64,000 nucleotides of DNA from Aeromonas dhakensis. Its GTDB lineage: Bacteria; Pseudomonadota; Gammaproteobacteria; Enterobacterales; Aeromonadaceae. Location: NCBI RefSeq assembly GCF_000820305.1, contig NZ_CDBH01000039.1, forward strand, positions 1-64,000, written 5' to 3'. The position numbers were made by a program, and so were the translations under genes. The notes under the pieces are model-generated. The model was not told the origin of the DNA, searched no databases, and saw only the letters and a list, made by a program, of their open reading frames with translations. Shown here in pieces: positions 56,993 to 64,000 of the stretch (the first letter of the stretch is position 1; each line of letters opens with the position of its first letter).

Positions 56993-57268
56993 TCAATACT
57001 CCAGAAACTTCTCGCCGCAGCGCTCGCAGATAAGGTGCTTTACATGGGTGGCCTGATAGGCGAGGGTCTGGCCGAATACCGCGTTGGTCAGGCTGCTGGA
57101 GCGAAAGGCTTGCCAGAAGGCTTTGCGCGGATCCTTGGGCATGATGTCCTGGCTGTGATCCCGTGGCACCAGCACCACGATATGGCGGGTGCGCTCCCGG
57201 CATTTGTCACAGCGATGGATTTCGCTTGGTGGCTCGCTTTGGGGTTGGGCGGTGCACTCTGTTGTCAT
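56993..57268 (-). CDS. Small zinc-ribbon-like protein
   Basis: Encodes 91 residues with two CXXC knuckles, HRCDKCRERT (about residues 18-27) and LICERCGEKF (near 79-88), which could bind one zinc. Between them is a short helical part (PRKAFWQAFRSSSLTNAVFG). The function is not known. Confidence 0.75.
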   Translation of the reverse strand: MTTECTAQPQSEPPSEIHRCDKCRERTRHIVVLVPRDHSQDIMPKDPRKAFWQAFRSSSLTNAVFGQTLAYQATHVKHLICERCGEKFLEY

Positions 57269-57363
57269 GATGATGACCTGTTATGGATGGCGCGCCCATC
57301 ATAGTCTTCTTCAGTTGGCTCTCAATCCCCCATGCTGGGGGCGTGTGCTGGTTGCGAGCGGGA

Positions 57364-57828
57364 TCACTTTTTGGGGTGCGTAACGGGCTTGGTTGCGATG
57401 GTGTTTTTTACGATGCCCTCGGGGGAGGGAATACCCATGCTGGCCAATACCCGGGCGGCGTTCTCTTCACACGGCATCTCGTCGGGTTTGGACTCCACCA
57501 GCCGGATCAGGGCCTGCAATTGCTGCTTGCTGTGGGCAAGTCTTGCCTCCAGCGCTTCTATGTCGCTCACCTTGGCCTCGAGCGCCGCCAGTAGCGGGGC
57601 GTGTTGCCAAGAACTGATATCTGCGGGCACCAACTGCTTGATCTCGTCGAGGGAGAAGCCCACCTGTTGCGCCTGGCCGATGATGGTCAGCAAGGGTACC
57701 GTCTCGGGCGGGTAGTCGCGATAGCCATTGGCACCCCGCCGTACCTTGCTGAGCAGGCCTCTGGCTTCGTAGAAGCGGATGGCCGAGGCCGCCATGCCGG
57801 TCTTTTTGGCCAGTTCACCGATCTTCAT
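57364..57828 (-). CDS. MerR-family transcription regulator
   Basis: Encodes 154 residues from the ATG at 57828 (AGGAGG upstream). The N-terminal winged helix is clear: MKIGELAKKTGMAASAIRFY, EARGLLSKVRRGANGYRDY; a coiled-coil dimer helix (about 76-112) follows. Only one Cys (C120) is present, so it is not a typical metal sensor or a SoxR. It is divergent from an old yellow enzyme gene, a pairing that suggests it controls that gene. Confidence 0.93.
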   Translation of the reverse strand: MKIGELAKKTGMAASAIRFYEARGLLSKVRRGANGYRDYPPETVPLLTIIGQAQQVGFSLDEIKQLVPADISSWQHAPLLAALEAKVSDIEALEARLAHSKQQLQALIRLVESKPDEMPCEENAARVLASMGIPSPEGIVKNTIATKPVTHPKK

Positions 57829-57985
57829 CTTGCCTCCTGGGCTGCGGGTTGGCGGGTCTGCCCGCCAAACGGCGGGATCAAGGGGAATTCTAGGGTTAAA
57901 GCCCGCTTGAATGTCAACGGCACTGAGCAGGGACTGTGCGGGTGGATAGCATTTCTCCCATCGCGACGGCATCCCGATAAAGGGG

Positions 57986-58017
57986 CTTGACCTTCAAGTC
58001 AGCTTCAAACTTATGGT
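57986..58017 (+). promoter_or_regulatory. Possible MerR-controlled promoter of the old yellow enzyme gene
   Basis: CTTGACCTTCAAG (57986-57998) is a 5-base-pair dyad that includes a TTGACC -35 box. TATGGT at 58012-58017 could be the -10 box with a 19-base spacer, the stretched spacing of MerR-type promoters. A second TTCAA copy lies in the spacer. The -10 match is weak. Confidence 0.4.
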
Positions 58018-58044
58018 GGGGTCCTCATTACCGAGGAGATCGCC

Positions 58045-59289
58045 ATGAATCCATTTACTCCCCTGACCCTGCCCAATGGCAGCCAGCTTATCAACCGCCT
58101 CGCCAAGGCGGCCATGGAAGAGAGCATGGCCGACCGTGACCATGCCCCCTCAGAGGCGCTGATCCAGCTTTATCGTACTTGGGCAGAGGGTGGCGCCGGC
58201 CTGCTCATCACCGGCAATGTGATGGTGGACGGTCACGCCATGACGGGGCCGGGGGGCGTGGTACTCGATTCCCACGATCTCTCCCCAGAGCTGGCCGAGC
58301 GTTTCAGTGCCTGGGCCGAGGCGGCCAAGAGCGGGGGCGCCCAGATCTGGATGCAGATCAACCACCCCGGTCGCCAGATGCCGGCGGCGCTGGGGCAGCC
58401 CACCCTGGCCCCTTCCGCCGTGCCCATGGCGCTCGGCAGTTTCTCGAGGCAGTTCGCCCCGCCCAGAGCCATGAGCGAGGCCGACATTGCCGAGGTGAAG
58501 GCGTGCTTCATCAACACGGCGCTGTTGGCACAGCGTGTCGGTTTTGACGGAGTACAGATCCACGCCGCGCACGGCTATCTGCTGAGCCAGTTCCTCTCGC
58601 CGCTCACCAACCAACGCAGTGATCGTTGGGGCGGCAGTCTTGAGAATCGCGCCCGTTTGCTGCTGGAGATAGTAGAAGGGATCCGTCAGCAGGCGAGGGA
58701 GTGCTTCTCACTGTCGGTCAAGCTCAACTCCGCCGACTTTCAGCGTGGCGGCTTCAGCACCGAGGATGCAAAGGCGGTGGTGGAGATGCTCAACCCGCTC
58801 GGGGTGGATCTGGTGGAGCTCTCCGGCGGCAGTTACGAGGCGCCCGCCATGCACGGCCAGGCCCGCGATGGTCGGACTCTGGCGCGGGAGGCCTATTTTC
58901 TGGAGTTCGCTCGGGAGATCGTCTCCGTTGCCCATATGCCCGTGATGGTGACCGGGGGAATTCGCCGCTATCCGGTGGTGGAGCAGGTGCTTGGCAGCGG
59001 GGTGGCGGTCGCCGGCATGGCCACTGCGCTGGCCATCGCCCCGGATCTGCCCGCCAGATGGCACCATGAGCAGGCAGCAAGTGCCGAGCTCAGGCCCATC
59101 CCCTGGCGCAACAAGGTGCTGGCCTCGGTAGGTTATATGGCGATGGTGAAATACCAGTTGCGGCGGCTGGGGCGCGGCCAGCCGAGCCGCCCCAAGATCG
59201 CGCCCGCCCTGGCGCTGGCCTGCCAGCAGTGGCAGACCCTGCTTGGCAACGCCCGCTATCGACGCTGGATCAAGGTGCAGGAAAAGTGA
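58045..59289 (+). CDS. NADH:flavin oxidoreductase, old yellow enzyme family
   Basis: Encodes 414 residues, an FMN TIM barrel. Features: start MNPFTPLTLPNGSQLINRLA, MQINHPGRQMP, substrate-binding GVQIHAAHGYLLSQFLSP with RSDRWGGSLENR, and a FMN phosphate site in VMVTGGIRR. The C-terminal about 60 residues are basic. It reduces activated alkenes or similar with NAD(P)H; the natural substrate is unknown. It is divergent from the MerR gene. Confidence 0.93.
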   Translation: MNPFTPLTLPNGSQLINRLAKAAMEESMADRDHAPSEALIQLYRTWAEGGAGLLITGNVMVDGHAMTGPGGVVLDSHDLSPELAERFSAWAEAAKSGGAQIWMQINHPGRQMPAALGQPTLAPSAVPMALGSFSRQFAPPRAMSEADIAEVKACFINTALLAQRVGFDGVQIHAAHGYLLSQFLSPLTNQRSDRWGGSLENRARLLLEIVEGIRQQARECFSLSVKLNSADFQRGGFSTEDAKAVVEMLNPLGVDLVELSGGSYEAPAMHGQARDGRTLAREAYFLEFAREIVSVAHMPVMVTGGIRRYPVVEQVLGSGVAVAGMATALAIAPDLPARWHHEQAASAELRPIPWRNKVLASVGYMAMVKYQLRRLGRGQPSRPKIAPALALACQQWQTLLGNARYRRWIKVQEK

Positions 59290-59309
59290 AGAGGTAGCGG
59301 CTCGTGAAT

Positions 59310-59573
59310 CTGCCAGCCTTGCCAGCTCAGGCCGATGCCCGTTTCTGCGGTTTGCTGGTGAGCGGTGATGATATGGCGGGTGGGGGCACGCTCGGGCTTG
59401 CCCAGCCAACTCAAGCCGACGCCCGCTTCTGCGATTTGCTGATGAGCGGTGATGATATGGCAAATTCGGTCTGCTGCAGACGGACCTGCCTTGCCAACTC
59501 AGGCCGACGCCCTCTTCTGCAAGCTGGGGGTGATGATATGACGGGTGGGGGCGAGTTCGGGCTGCTGCATCCG
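59310..59573. repeat. Three tandem imperfect copies of the malI 3' end
   Basis: Copies at about 59310-59401, 59402-59484 and 59485-59573 share the core GCCRACGCCCGYTTCTGC and the GGTGATGATATG block, with periods of 84 and 88 bases. The third copy is the true 3' end of malI including the TCA of its stop. The first two are downstream partial duplicates, each carrying the same TCA. The gap between the old yellow enzyme gene and malI is filled by them. Confidence 0.8.
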
Positions 59574-60536
59574 GGTCAGCAGGCGCAGGGCGGCCTGGCG
59601 GCCTATCTCTCGCGCCGGCGAGCTGACGAAAGTGAGGGCGGGGGAGGTGAGCTCGGCCTCCGCCACGTCGTCAAAGCCGAGCAGGGCCACCTGCTGGCCG
59701 ATGTAGTTGTCCTTGCCCACGCTGCGCCCGCTCGCCTCGACGCCGTAGATGCCACCGAGGGCCACCTCGGGGTAGTGGCAGAGCACGGCGGTCACCTTGG
59801 GGTGCTGATGCAGCAGCTGGGCGATGGTGTCGGCGGCGCTGCGCTGGGTGCGTTCACACTCCAGTACCCACTCCGGTTTGAAGGGCAGGCCGTATTGCAG
59901 CAGGCTGGCGCAGTAGCCGCCGATGCGCTCGGCGCGGGTGAGGGAGTCGGCCCGCCCGCCGACGTAGGCGATGTGGCGATGACCCTGTTCGATAAGGTAG
60001 GTGGTGGCCTGCTGGGCGGCGTGGGTGTTGTCCGGGCCGATAAAGTCCACGTCGTCCCGATAGTAGGAGCGGGCGGCGCACACCAGCGGCAGCGCCGAGT
60101 CGAGCAGGGGCTCCAGCGGATTGGCGGCCGCGCCGCGCACCGGGTTGAAGATGATGCCCGCCACCCCCTGGCGTGACAGGGACTGGATGCTCTGTTGCAG
60201 CCGCTCCGGGCTGTGGCCGCACTGGGTCAGAAACAGCAGATAGCCCTGCTGCTCCAGCACCTCGCTCACCCCGGCGGTCACCTCGGTATAGAAGGGGTCG
60301 GTGATGTCGCGCAGGATCAGCCCCACCAGGTTGGATTGCTGGCTGCGCAGGTTGGCGGCGGCACTGTTGGGCACGTAGTCGAGCGCCCTGATCGCCTGCT
60401 GCACCCGCTCGGCGGTGGCCGGCGAGATGCGTCCCTTGCCGTTGAGCACCATGGAGACGGTAGTGACCGACACTCCCGCCCACTGGGCGACGTCGGTGAT
60501 CTTGGTGGCTTTGGCAGAGAGGGATTTGGGCGACAT
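59499..60536 (-). CDS. malI: LacI-family repressor MalI
   Basis: Encodes 345 residues, slightly longer than E. coli MalI (342). The N-terminal LacI HTH is TKITDVAQWAGVSVTTVSMV (about 11-30) with the hinge to NGKGRIS; the sugar-binding part has SLTRAERIGGYCASLLQYGL, nearly as in E. coli MalI. It is divergent from malX-malY and should repress both. Its 3' end is repeated in tandem downstream. Confidence 0.95.
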   Translation of the reverse strand: MSPKSLSAKATKITDVAQWAGVSVTTVSMVLNGKGRISPATAERVQQAIRALDYVPNSAAANLRSQQSNLVGLILRDITDPFYTEVTAGVSEVLEQQGYLLFLTQCGHSPERLQQSIQSLSRQGVAGIIFNPVRGAAANPLEPLLDSALPLVCAARSYYRDDVDFIGPDNTHAAQQATTYLIEQGHRHIAYVGGRADSLTRAERIGGYCASLLQYGLPFKPEWVLECERTQRSAADTIAQLLHQHPKVTAVLCHYPEVALGGIYGVEASGRSVGKDNYIGQQVALLGFDDVAEAELTSPALTFVSSPAREIGRQAALRLLTRMQQPELAPTRHIITPSLQKRASA

Positions 60537-60596
60537 AGGGCGAACGGGCGACGGCGAGTTGAGAGCGAGGCCCCAGCATACCTGCTCATATGCCTG

Positions 60597-60612
60597 AGTG
60601 AAACGTTACATC
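60597..60612. promoter_or_regulatory. Weaker MalI operator near malI
   Basis: AGTGAAACGTTACATC agrees with the perfect operator at 11 of 16 positions, including the AAACGTT centre, 60 bases from the malI start. E. coli also has one MalI site at each divergent promoter, so autoregulation is likely. Confidence 0.45.
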
Positions 60613-60697
60613 ACCATCGGGCCGATCCGGCTCACAGTTTTGCAAGCACTTCCCTGACAGCACTTATATTCTGTGATCCTGTCGGCACTTGTGAGTT

Positions 60698-60713
60698 GAT
60701 AAAACGTTTTATC
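60698..60713. promoter_or_regulatory. MalI operator of malX-malY
   Basis: GATAAAACGTTTTATC is a perfect 16-base palindrome, 97 bases before malX, identical to the sequence known as the E. coli MalI operator. It should hold MalI and repress malXY. A half-match to CRP, TGTGATCC, is at 60672-60679. Confidence 0.85.
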
Positions 60714-60809
60714 ATCCAGCAAAACCAGATACGGCTCGCCGTTGCCATCCGTCAGGGAGGCCACCGGGCAGGCGTATCGAATGACCCTCACCTCACAAGG
60801 ATCTGACAC

Positions 60810-62381
60810 ATGGCCAAGTCCCCCGCCAAATCCACCATCTGGGAGTTCCTGCAGAGCCTCGGCAAGACCTTTATGCTGCCGGTCGCCCTGCTGGCCTTCT
60901 CGGGCATTCTGCTCGGTGTCGGCAGCTCGCTCACCAGCGATGCGGTCAAGCAGAGCATGCCCTTCCTCGACAATACCGTGCTGCAACTGCTGTTCCTCTG
61001 GATGACCAAGGTGGGGTTGGTGGCCTTTATCTACCTGCCGGTGATGTTCGCGGTGGCCATTCCGCTGGGGCTGGCGCGCGAAGAGAAGGGGGTGGCGGCC
61101 TTTGCCGGTTTCGTCGGCTATGCGGCGCTCAACCTCTCCATCAACTTCTACCTGACGGTCGCCAACGTCATCGGTGACGCAGCGGCGGAGAAGGCCTACG
61201 GGGTGAAATCCATCCTCGGCATCAGCTCCATCGACACCGGCATTCTGGGGGCCATCATCGTCGGGGTGATTGTCGCGAGGCTCCACGCCCGCTTCTATAC
61301 CTACAAGATGCCCGATGCGCTCGCCTTCTTCGGCGGGGCCCGCTTCGTGCCCATCATCACCGCCATCGTGCTGGGGGTGGTCGGTCTGGTGGTACCCCTG
61401 GTCTGGCCCTGGTTCGCCGCCGGCATCAACGGTATAGGGGCGCTCATCTCCCACGCCGGTCCCTTCGGCCCCTTCCTGTTCGGTACCGGTGAGCGTCTGC
61501 TGCTGCCGCTCGGTCTGCACCACATTCTGGTGGCGCTGATCCGCTTTACCGAGGCGGGCGGCACATCGCTGGTGTGCGGCAACGAGGTGAGCGGCGCGCT
61601 CAACATTTTCTACGCCGAGCTCTCCTGCGCCGACACCACTCAGTTCTCGGTGTCGGCCACCTCCTTCCTCTCTCAGGGCAAGATGCCGGCCTTCCTCGGT
61701 GGCCTGCCGGGAGCGGCGCTCGCCATGTATCACTGCGCTCGCCCGGAAAATCGCGGCAAGATCAAGGCGCTGCTGGTCTCCGGCGTGGTCGCCTGCGTCA
61801 TCGGTGGCATCACGGAACCGCTGGAGTTTCTGTTCCTGTTCGTGGCGCCCGTGCTCTACGTCATTCACGCCATCCTGACGGGTTTGGGCTTTATGACCAT
61901 GGGGCTGCTCGGCGTCACCATCGGCAACACCGACGGCAACCTCATCGATTTTCTGGTGTTCGGCGTGCTGCAGGGCACCGCCACCAAGTGGTATCTGGTA
62001 CCGGTCGCTGCCGCCATCTGGTTTGCCATCTACTACAGCGTGTTCCGCTTCGCCATCGTGCGCTTCAACCTGAAAACCCCCGGCCGGGAAATCGAGACCA
62101 GCGAGGCTGCTCAACCCGCGGGCAAGAAGGCAGGCAACAGCGGCTACAACGGCGAAATCATCCTCAATGCCCTGGGCGGCGCCGGCAATATCCTGGCGCT
62201 GGACAACTGCATTACCCGCCTGCGGATGTCGGTGCAGGACATGAGCCGGGTCGATGACAAGGTATTGAAGGCGAACGGCGCCATCGGGGTGATCAAGCTC
62301 GACGAGCACAACCTGCAGGTGGTGATCGGGCCCCAGGTCCATCTGGTGAAAAACCAGCTGCAGAGCCTGATGGGGGCCTGA
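60810..62381 (+). CDS. malX: PTS maltose/glucose-family transporter EIICB MalX
   Basis: Encodes 523 residues. An EIIC domain of the glucose family (about 1-420, ten or so membrane segments; motifs GITEPLEFLFLFVAPVLY and LPLGLHHILVAL) is followed by an EIIB domain with phospho-Cys C467 in LDNCITRLRMSV. No EIIA is present, so it uses the glucose EIIA, as in E. coli. Together with malI and malY it matches the E. coli mal locus. Confidence 0.94.
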   Translation: MAKSPAKSTIWEFLQSLGKTFMLPVALLAFSGILLGVGSSLTSDAVKQSMPFLDNTVLQLLFLWMTKVGLVAFIYLPVMFAVAIPLGLAREEKGVAAFAGFVGYAALNLSINFYLTVANVIGDAAAEKAYGVKSILGISSIDTGILGAIIVGVIVARLHARFYTYKMPDALAFFGGARFVPIITAIVLGVVGLVVPLVWPWFAAGINGIGALISHAGPFGPFLFGTGERLLLPLGLHHILVALIRFTEAGGTSLVCGNEVSGALNIFYAELSCADTTQFSVSATSFLSQGKMPAFLGGLPGAALAMYHCARPENRGKIKALLVSGVVACVIGGITEPLEFLFLFVAPVLYVIHAILTGLGFMTMGLLGVTIGNTDGNLIDFLVFGVLQGTATKWYLVPVAAAIWFAIYYSVFRFAIVRFNLKTPGREIETSEAAQPAGKKAGNSGYNGEIILNALGGAGNILALDNCITRLRMSVQDMSRVDDKVLKANGAIGVIKLDEHNLQVVIGPQVHLVKNQLQSLMGA

Positions 62382-62456
62382 GTCGGCCCTCTGTTACCCT
62401 GCGTCGGGGGGCGCCAAGCCCCCTTGTTCATTGCTGTTTTTACTGGCGAGAAAGAG

Positions 62457-63659
62457 ATGCCCACTACCGAATCCTTTGATTTTGATCGCCTGGTCGATCG
62501 CCACGGCACCTACTGCACCCAGTGGGACTATGTGGCCGACCGCTTCGGCCACGCCGACCTGCTCCCCTTTACCATCTCCGACATGGACTTCGAGACTGCC
62601 CCCTGTATTCGTCAGACCCTGGCCAGGCGCCTCGAACACGGGGTCTTTGGCTACAGTCGCTGGAATCACGACGACTTCAAGGGGGCGGTGAGCGACTGGT
62701 TTGCCAGCCGCTACGGGGCTTGCCTCGACCCCGATACTCTGGTCTACGGCCCCTCGGTCATCTACATCATCGCCCAGCTGGTGAGCCTCTGGTCGGCGCC
62801 GGGGGAGGGGGTGCTGGTGCATACCCCCGCCTACGACGCCTTCGGCAATATGCTGGCTGCCAACGACAGGGTGCTGCTGCCCTGTCCGCTTAAAAAAGAG
62901 CAGGGGAGTTACCAGATAGACTGGCAATGTTTCGAGCAACAGGCGGCCCGCCCCGATTGCCGGATTTTGCTGCTCTGCAGCCCCCACAACCCCACCGGCC
63001 GGGTCTGGACGCGGGATGAACTGGGCCGGATGGCCGACATCTGCCAGCGTCACGAGGTCAAGGTCATCTCGGACGACATCCATATGGATATGAGCTTTGC
63101 CCCTTACTTGCCGTGGAGCGAGGTGGCGCCGGATGACAACTGGGCACTTGTGAGCTCGGGTTCGAAATCCTTCAATATTCCGGCCCTTGGTAGTGCCTAC
63201 GCCTTTATCGCCAACGCCGAGGCGCGGGCCGCCTATCTGCAGCGGCTCAAGGCGGCTCATGGCCTCTCATCGCCGCCCATTCTCGGGGTGCTGGCCCATA
63301 TCAGCGCCTATCGAGACGGCGCTGCCTGGCTCGATGCCCTGAAAGCCTATCTGCACGGCAACCTCGTCCAGGTGGCGGCGCGGCTCAACGCAGCCTTCCC
63401 CGCCATCGACTATCGGGTGCCCGAGGGGACCTATCTCGCCTGGATTGACCTGCGCGGCCTTGGCATCGACGCCACCGAGCGGATGGATGCGCTGCAAACC
63501 TTGCTGGTGGAGAAGTACCGGGTCGCCATCATGCGCGGCGACACCTATGGCCCCGAAGGCAAGGGCTATCTTCGCCTCAACGTCGGCTGCCCTCGTTCAA
63601 AAGTAGATAAAGGCCTCGATGCCCTGATCGGTGTGCTGCAAGAGCTGCTGGCCAGATAG
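62457..63659 (+). CDS. malY: Pyridoxal-phosphate cystathionine beta-lyase MalY
   Basis: Encodes 400 residues from the ATG at 62457, close to E. coli MalY (390). Aminotransferase class I/II features: start DFDRLVDRHGTYCTQWDYV, substrate loop SPHNPTGRVWTRDELG, and PLP Lys K237 in SSGSKSFNIPALGSAY. It has beta-C-S lyase activity and in E. coli also holds back the activator MalT. It is joined with malX, 75 bases apart. Confidence 0.94.
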   Translation: MPTTESFDFDRLVDRHGTYCTQWDYVADRFGHADLLPFTISDMDFETAPCIRQTLARRLEHGVFGYSRWNHDDFKGAVSDWFASRYGACLDPDTLVYGPSVIYIIAQLVSLWSAPGEGVLVHTPAYDAFGNMLAANDRVLLPCPLKKEQGSYQIDWQCFEQQAARPDCRILLLCSPHNPTGRVWTRDELGRMADICQRHEVKVISDDIHMDMSFAPYLPWSEVAPDDNWALVSSGSKSFNIPALGSAYAFIANAEARAAYLQRLKAAHGLSSPPILGVLAHISAYRDGAAWLDALKAYLHGNLVQVAARLNAAFPAIDYRVPEGTYLAWIDLRGLGIDATERMDALQTLLVEKYRVAIMRGDTYGPEGKGYLRLNVGCPRSKVDKGLDALIGVLQELLAR

Positions 63660-63663
63660 CGCA

Positions 63664-63683
63664 CCGCCGCCCTCGGGCGGCGG
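63664..63683. terminator. Hairpin after malY
   Basis: CCGCCGCC, CTCG and GGCGGCGG form an 8-base-pair hairpin between malY and the convergent gene. The T run after it is poor (TTGCTATTT), so termination is only probable. Confidence 0.6.
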
Positions 63684-63686
63684 TTG

Positions 63687-63995
63687 CTATTTCGAGGCGG
63701 CCTTGTCAGGCCGATAGCGGGTCTCTTCTATCTGATCGAAGCGCAGGATCAGGGTATCACCCCCCTTGAGGCGATAGGCGCAGTGGGAAGCGTTGCAGGC
63801 GATGCGAATATGAGGCTCATCCCCCAGCAGAGGAGACTGACTATGGGCCTCTGTCTGCGGCCATTTGTCTTGTTCGAGGCGGGAGATCTGTGTTTGTGCC
63901 TCTTCGACACCTTTCACAAAGAACCAGAGCGCACCCATGACGGGGATCAATACGGATAACAACAAGAAGGCAAATTTGTCATAACTATTCACCAT
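63687..63995 (-). CDS. Hypothetical single-pass membrane protein
   Basis: Encodes 102 residues. An N-terminal membrane helix (about 8-27, AFLLLSVLIPVMGALWFFV) is followed by a short coiled-coil and a soluble domain with two Cys (IACNASHCAYRL, about 66-77), which could bond. No family was recognised. The start ATG is 5 bases from the window edge, so an upstream start cannot be excluded. Confidence 0.7.
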   Translation of the reverse strand: MVNSYDKFAFLLLSVLIPVMGALWFFVKGVEEAQTQISRLEQDKWPQTEAHSQSPLLGDEPHIRIACNASHCAYRLKGGDTLILRFDQIEETRYRPDKAASK

Positions 63996-64000
63996 CCAAA

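Noticed and set aside
57327-57341. CCCCCA/TGGGGG hairpin between the zinc-ribbon and MerR genes as terminator
   Set aside because: Short stem and no T run on the minus strand after it.
59310-59573. Possible CRISPR-like repeat array
   Set aside because: Only three imperfect copies in direct tandem with no unique spacers; they are copies of the malI 3' end.
60606-62342. 578-codon minus-strand frame opposite malX
   Set aside because: MalX on the plus strand is certain; the frame is a codon-bias shadow rich in His, Gln, Asp and Gly.

Overview
The window is a GC-rich (about 60%) gammaproteobacterial chromosome segment whose gene content and order point strongly to Aeromonas. The evidence is a Vibrio/Pseudomonas-type polar flagellar and chemotaxis cluster (flhF, flhG, cheZ, MotC/MotD-like stators, ParC/ParP) running straight into the ccm operon, an Enterobacteria-like rluE-nudJ-mnmA-hflD-purB-roxA order, an E. 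coli-like malI/malX-malY block, and a GlyGly-CTERM protease. No tRNA, rRNA, CRISPR array, prophage or insertion sequence was recognised.

Positions 1-22.8 kb (all + strand) hold the late polar flagellar operon: the 3' end of fliI, then fliJ, fliK, fliL, fliM, fliN, fliO, fliP, fliQ, fliR and flhB. After a good sigma54-type promoter come flhA, flhF, flhG and fliA, followed by cheY, cheZ, cheA, cheB, a MotC/MotD-type stator pair, parC, parP, cheW and a DUF2802 gene. Many genes overlap by 4-8 bases. Two small ORFs bridge fliQ-fliR and fliR-flhB. Together the genes encode the export gate, C-ring, pole-placement proteins, sigma28, and a complete CheA-CheW-CheY-CheZ-CheB pathway with its polar array-positioning proteins.

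Positions 22.9-30.1 kb are a complete system I cytochrome c maturation operon, ccmABCDEFGHI, with a probable FNR box between ccmB and ccmC. Next come mlaA, sodB (-), grxD, an RsmB/NOP-type RNA methyltransferase (-), an exported M12-type metalloprotease with a GlyGly-CTERM sorting tail plus a coupled lipoprotein, pdxH, a glutathione S-transferase and two GNAT genes.

Positions 39.8-43.3 kb form an AT-rich insert in otherwise conserved sequence. It carries one 955-residue protein with a twin-arginine signal peptide, a long helical N-terminal part, a large hydrophobic block in the middle and a C-terminal part that looks beta-rich. I know no family for it. It resembles an exported pore-forming effector and is the best candidate here for something undescribed.

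Positions 43.4-53.1 kb (- strand) carry a small conserved hypothetical gene, roxA, purB, hflD, mnmA, nudJ and rluE, an orphan PTS pair (EIIB plus an EIIA with a degenerate HPr-like domain) and uhpT. The uhpT upstream region has a CRP-like site and a palindrome. Positions 53.5-57.8 kb (-) carry a fructose-family PTS EIIABC with a CRP site, two GNAT acetyltransferases, a zinc-ribbon protein and a MerR regulator divergent from an old yellow enzyme. Positions 59.3-63.7 kb hold malI (-) and malX-malY (+) around a perfect MalI operator. The malI 3' end is present as three tandem imperfect copies. The window closes with a small membrane protein gene.
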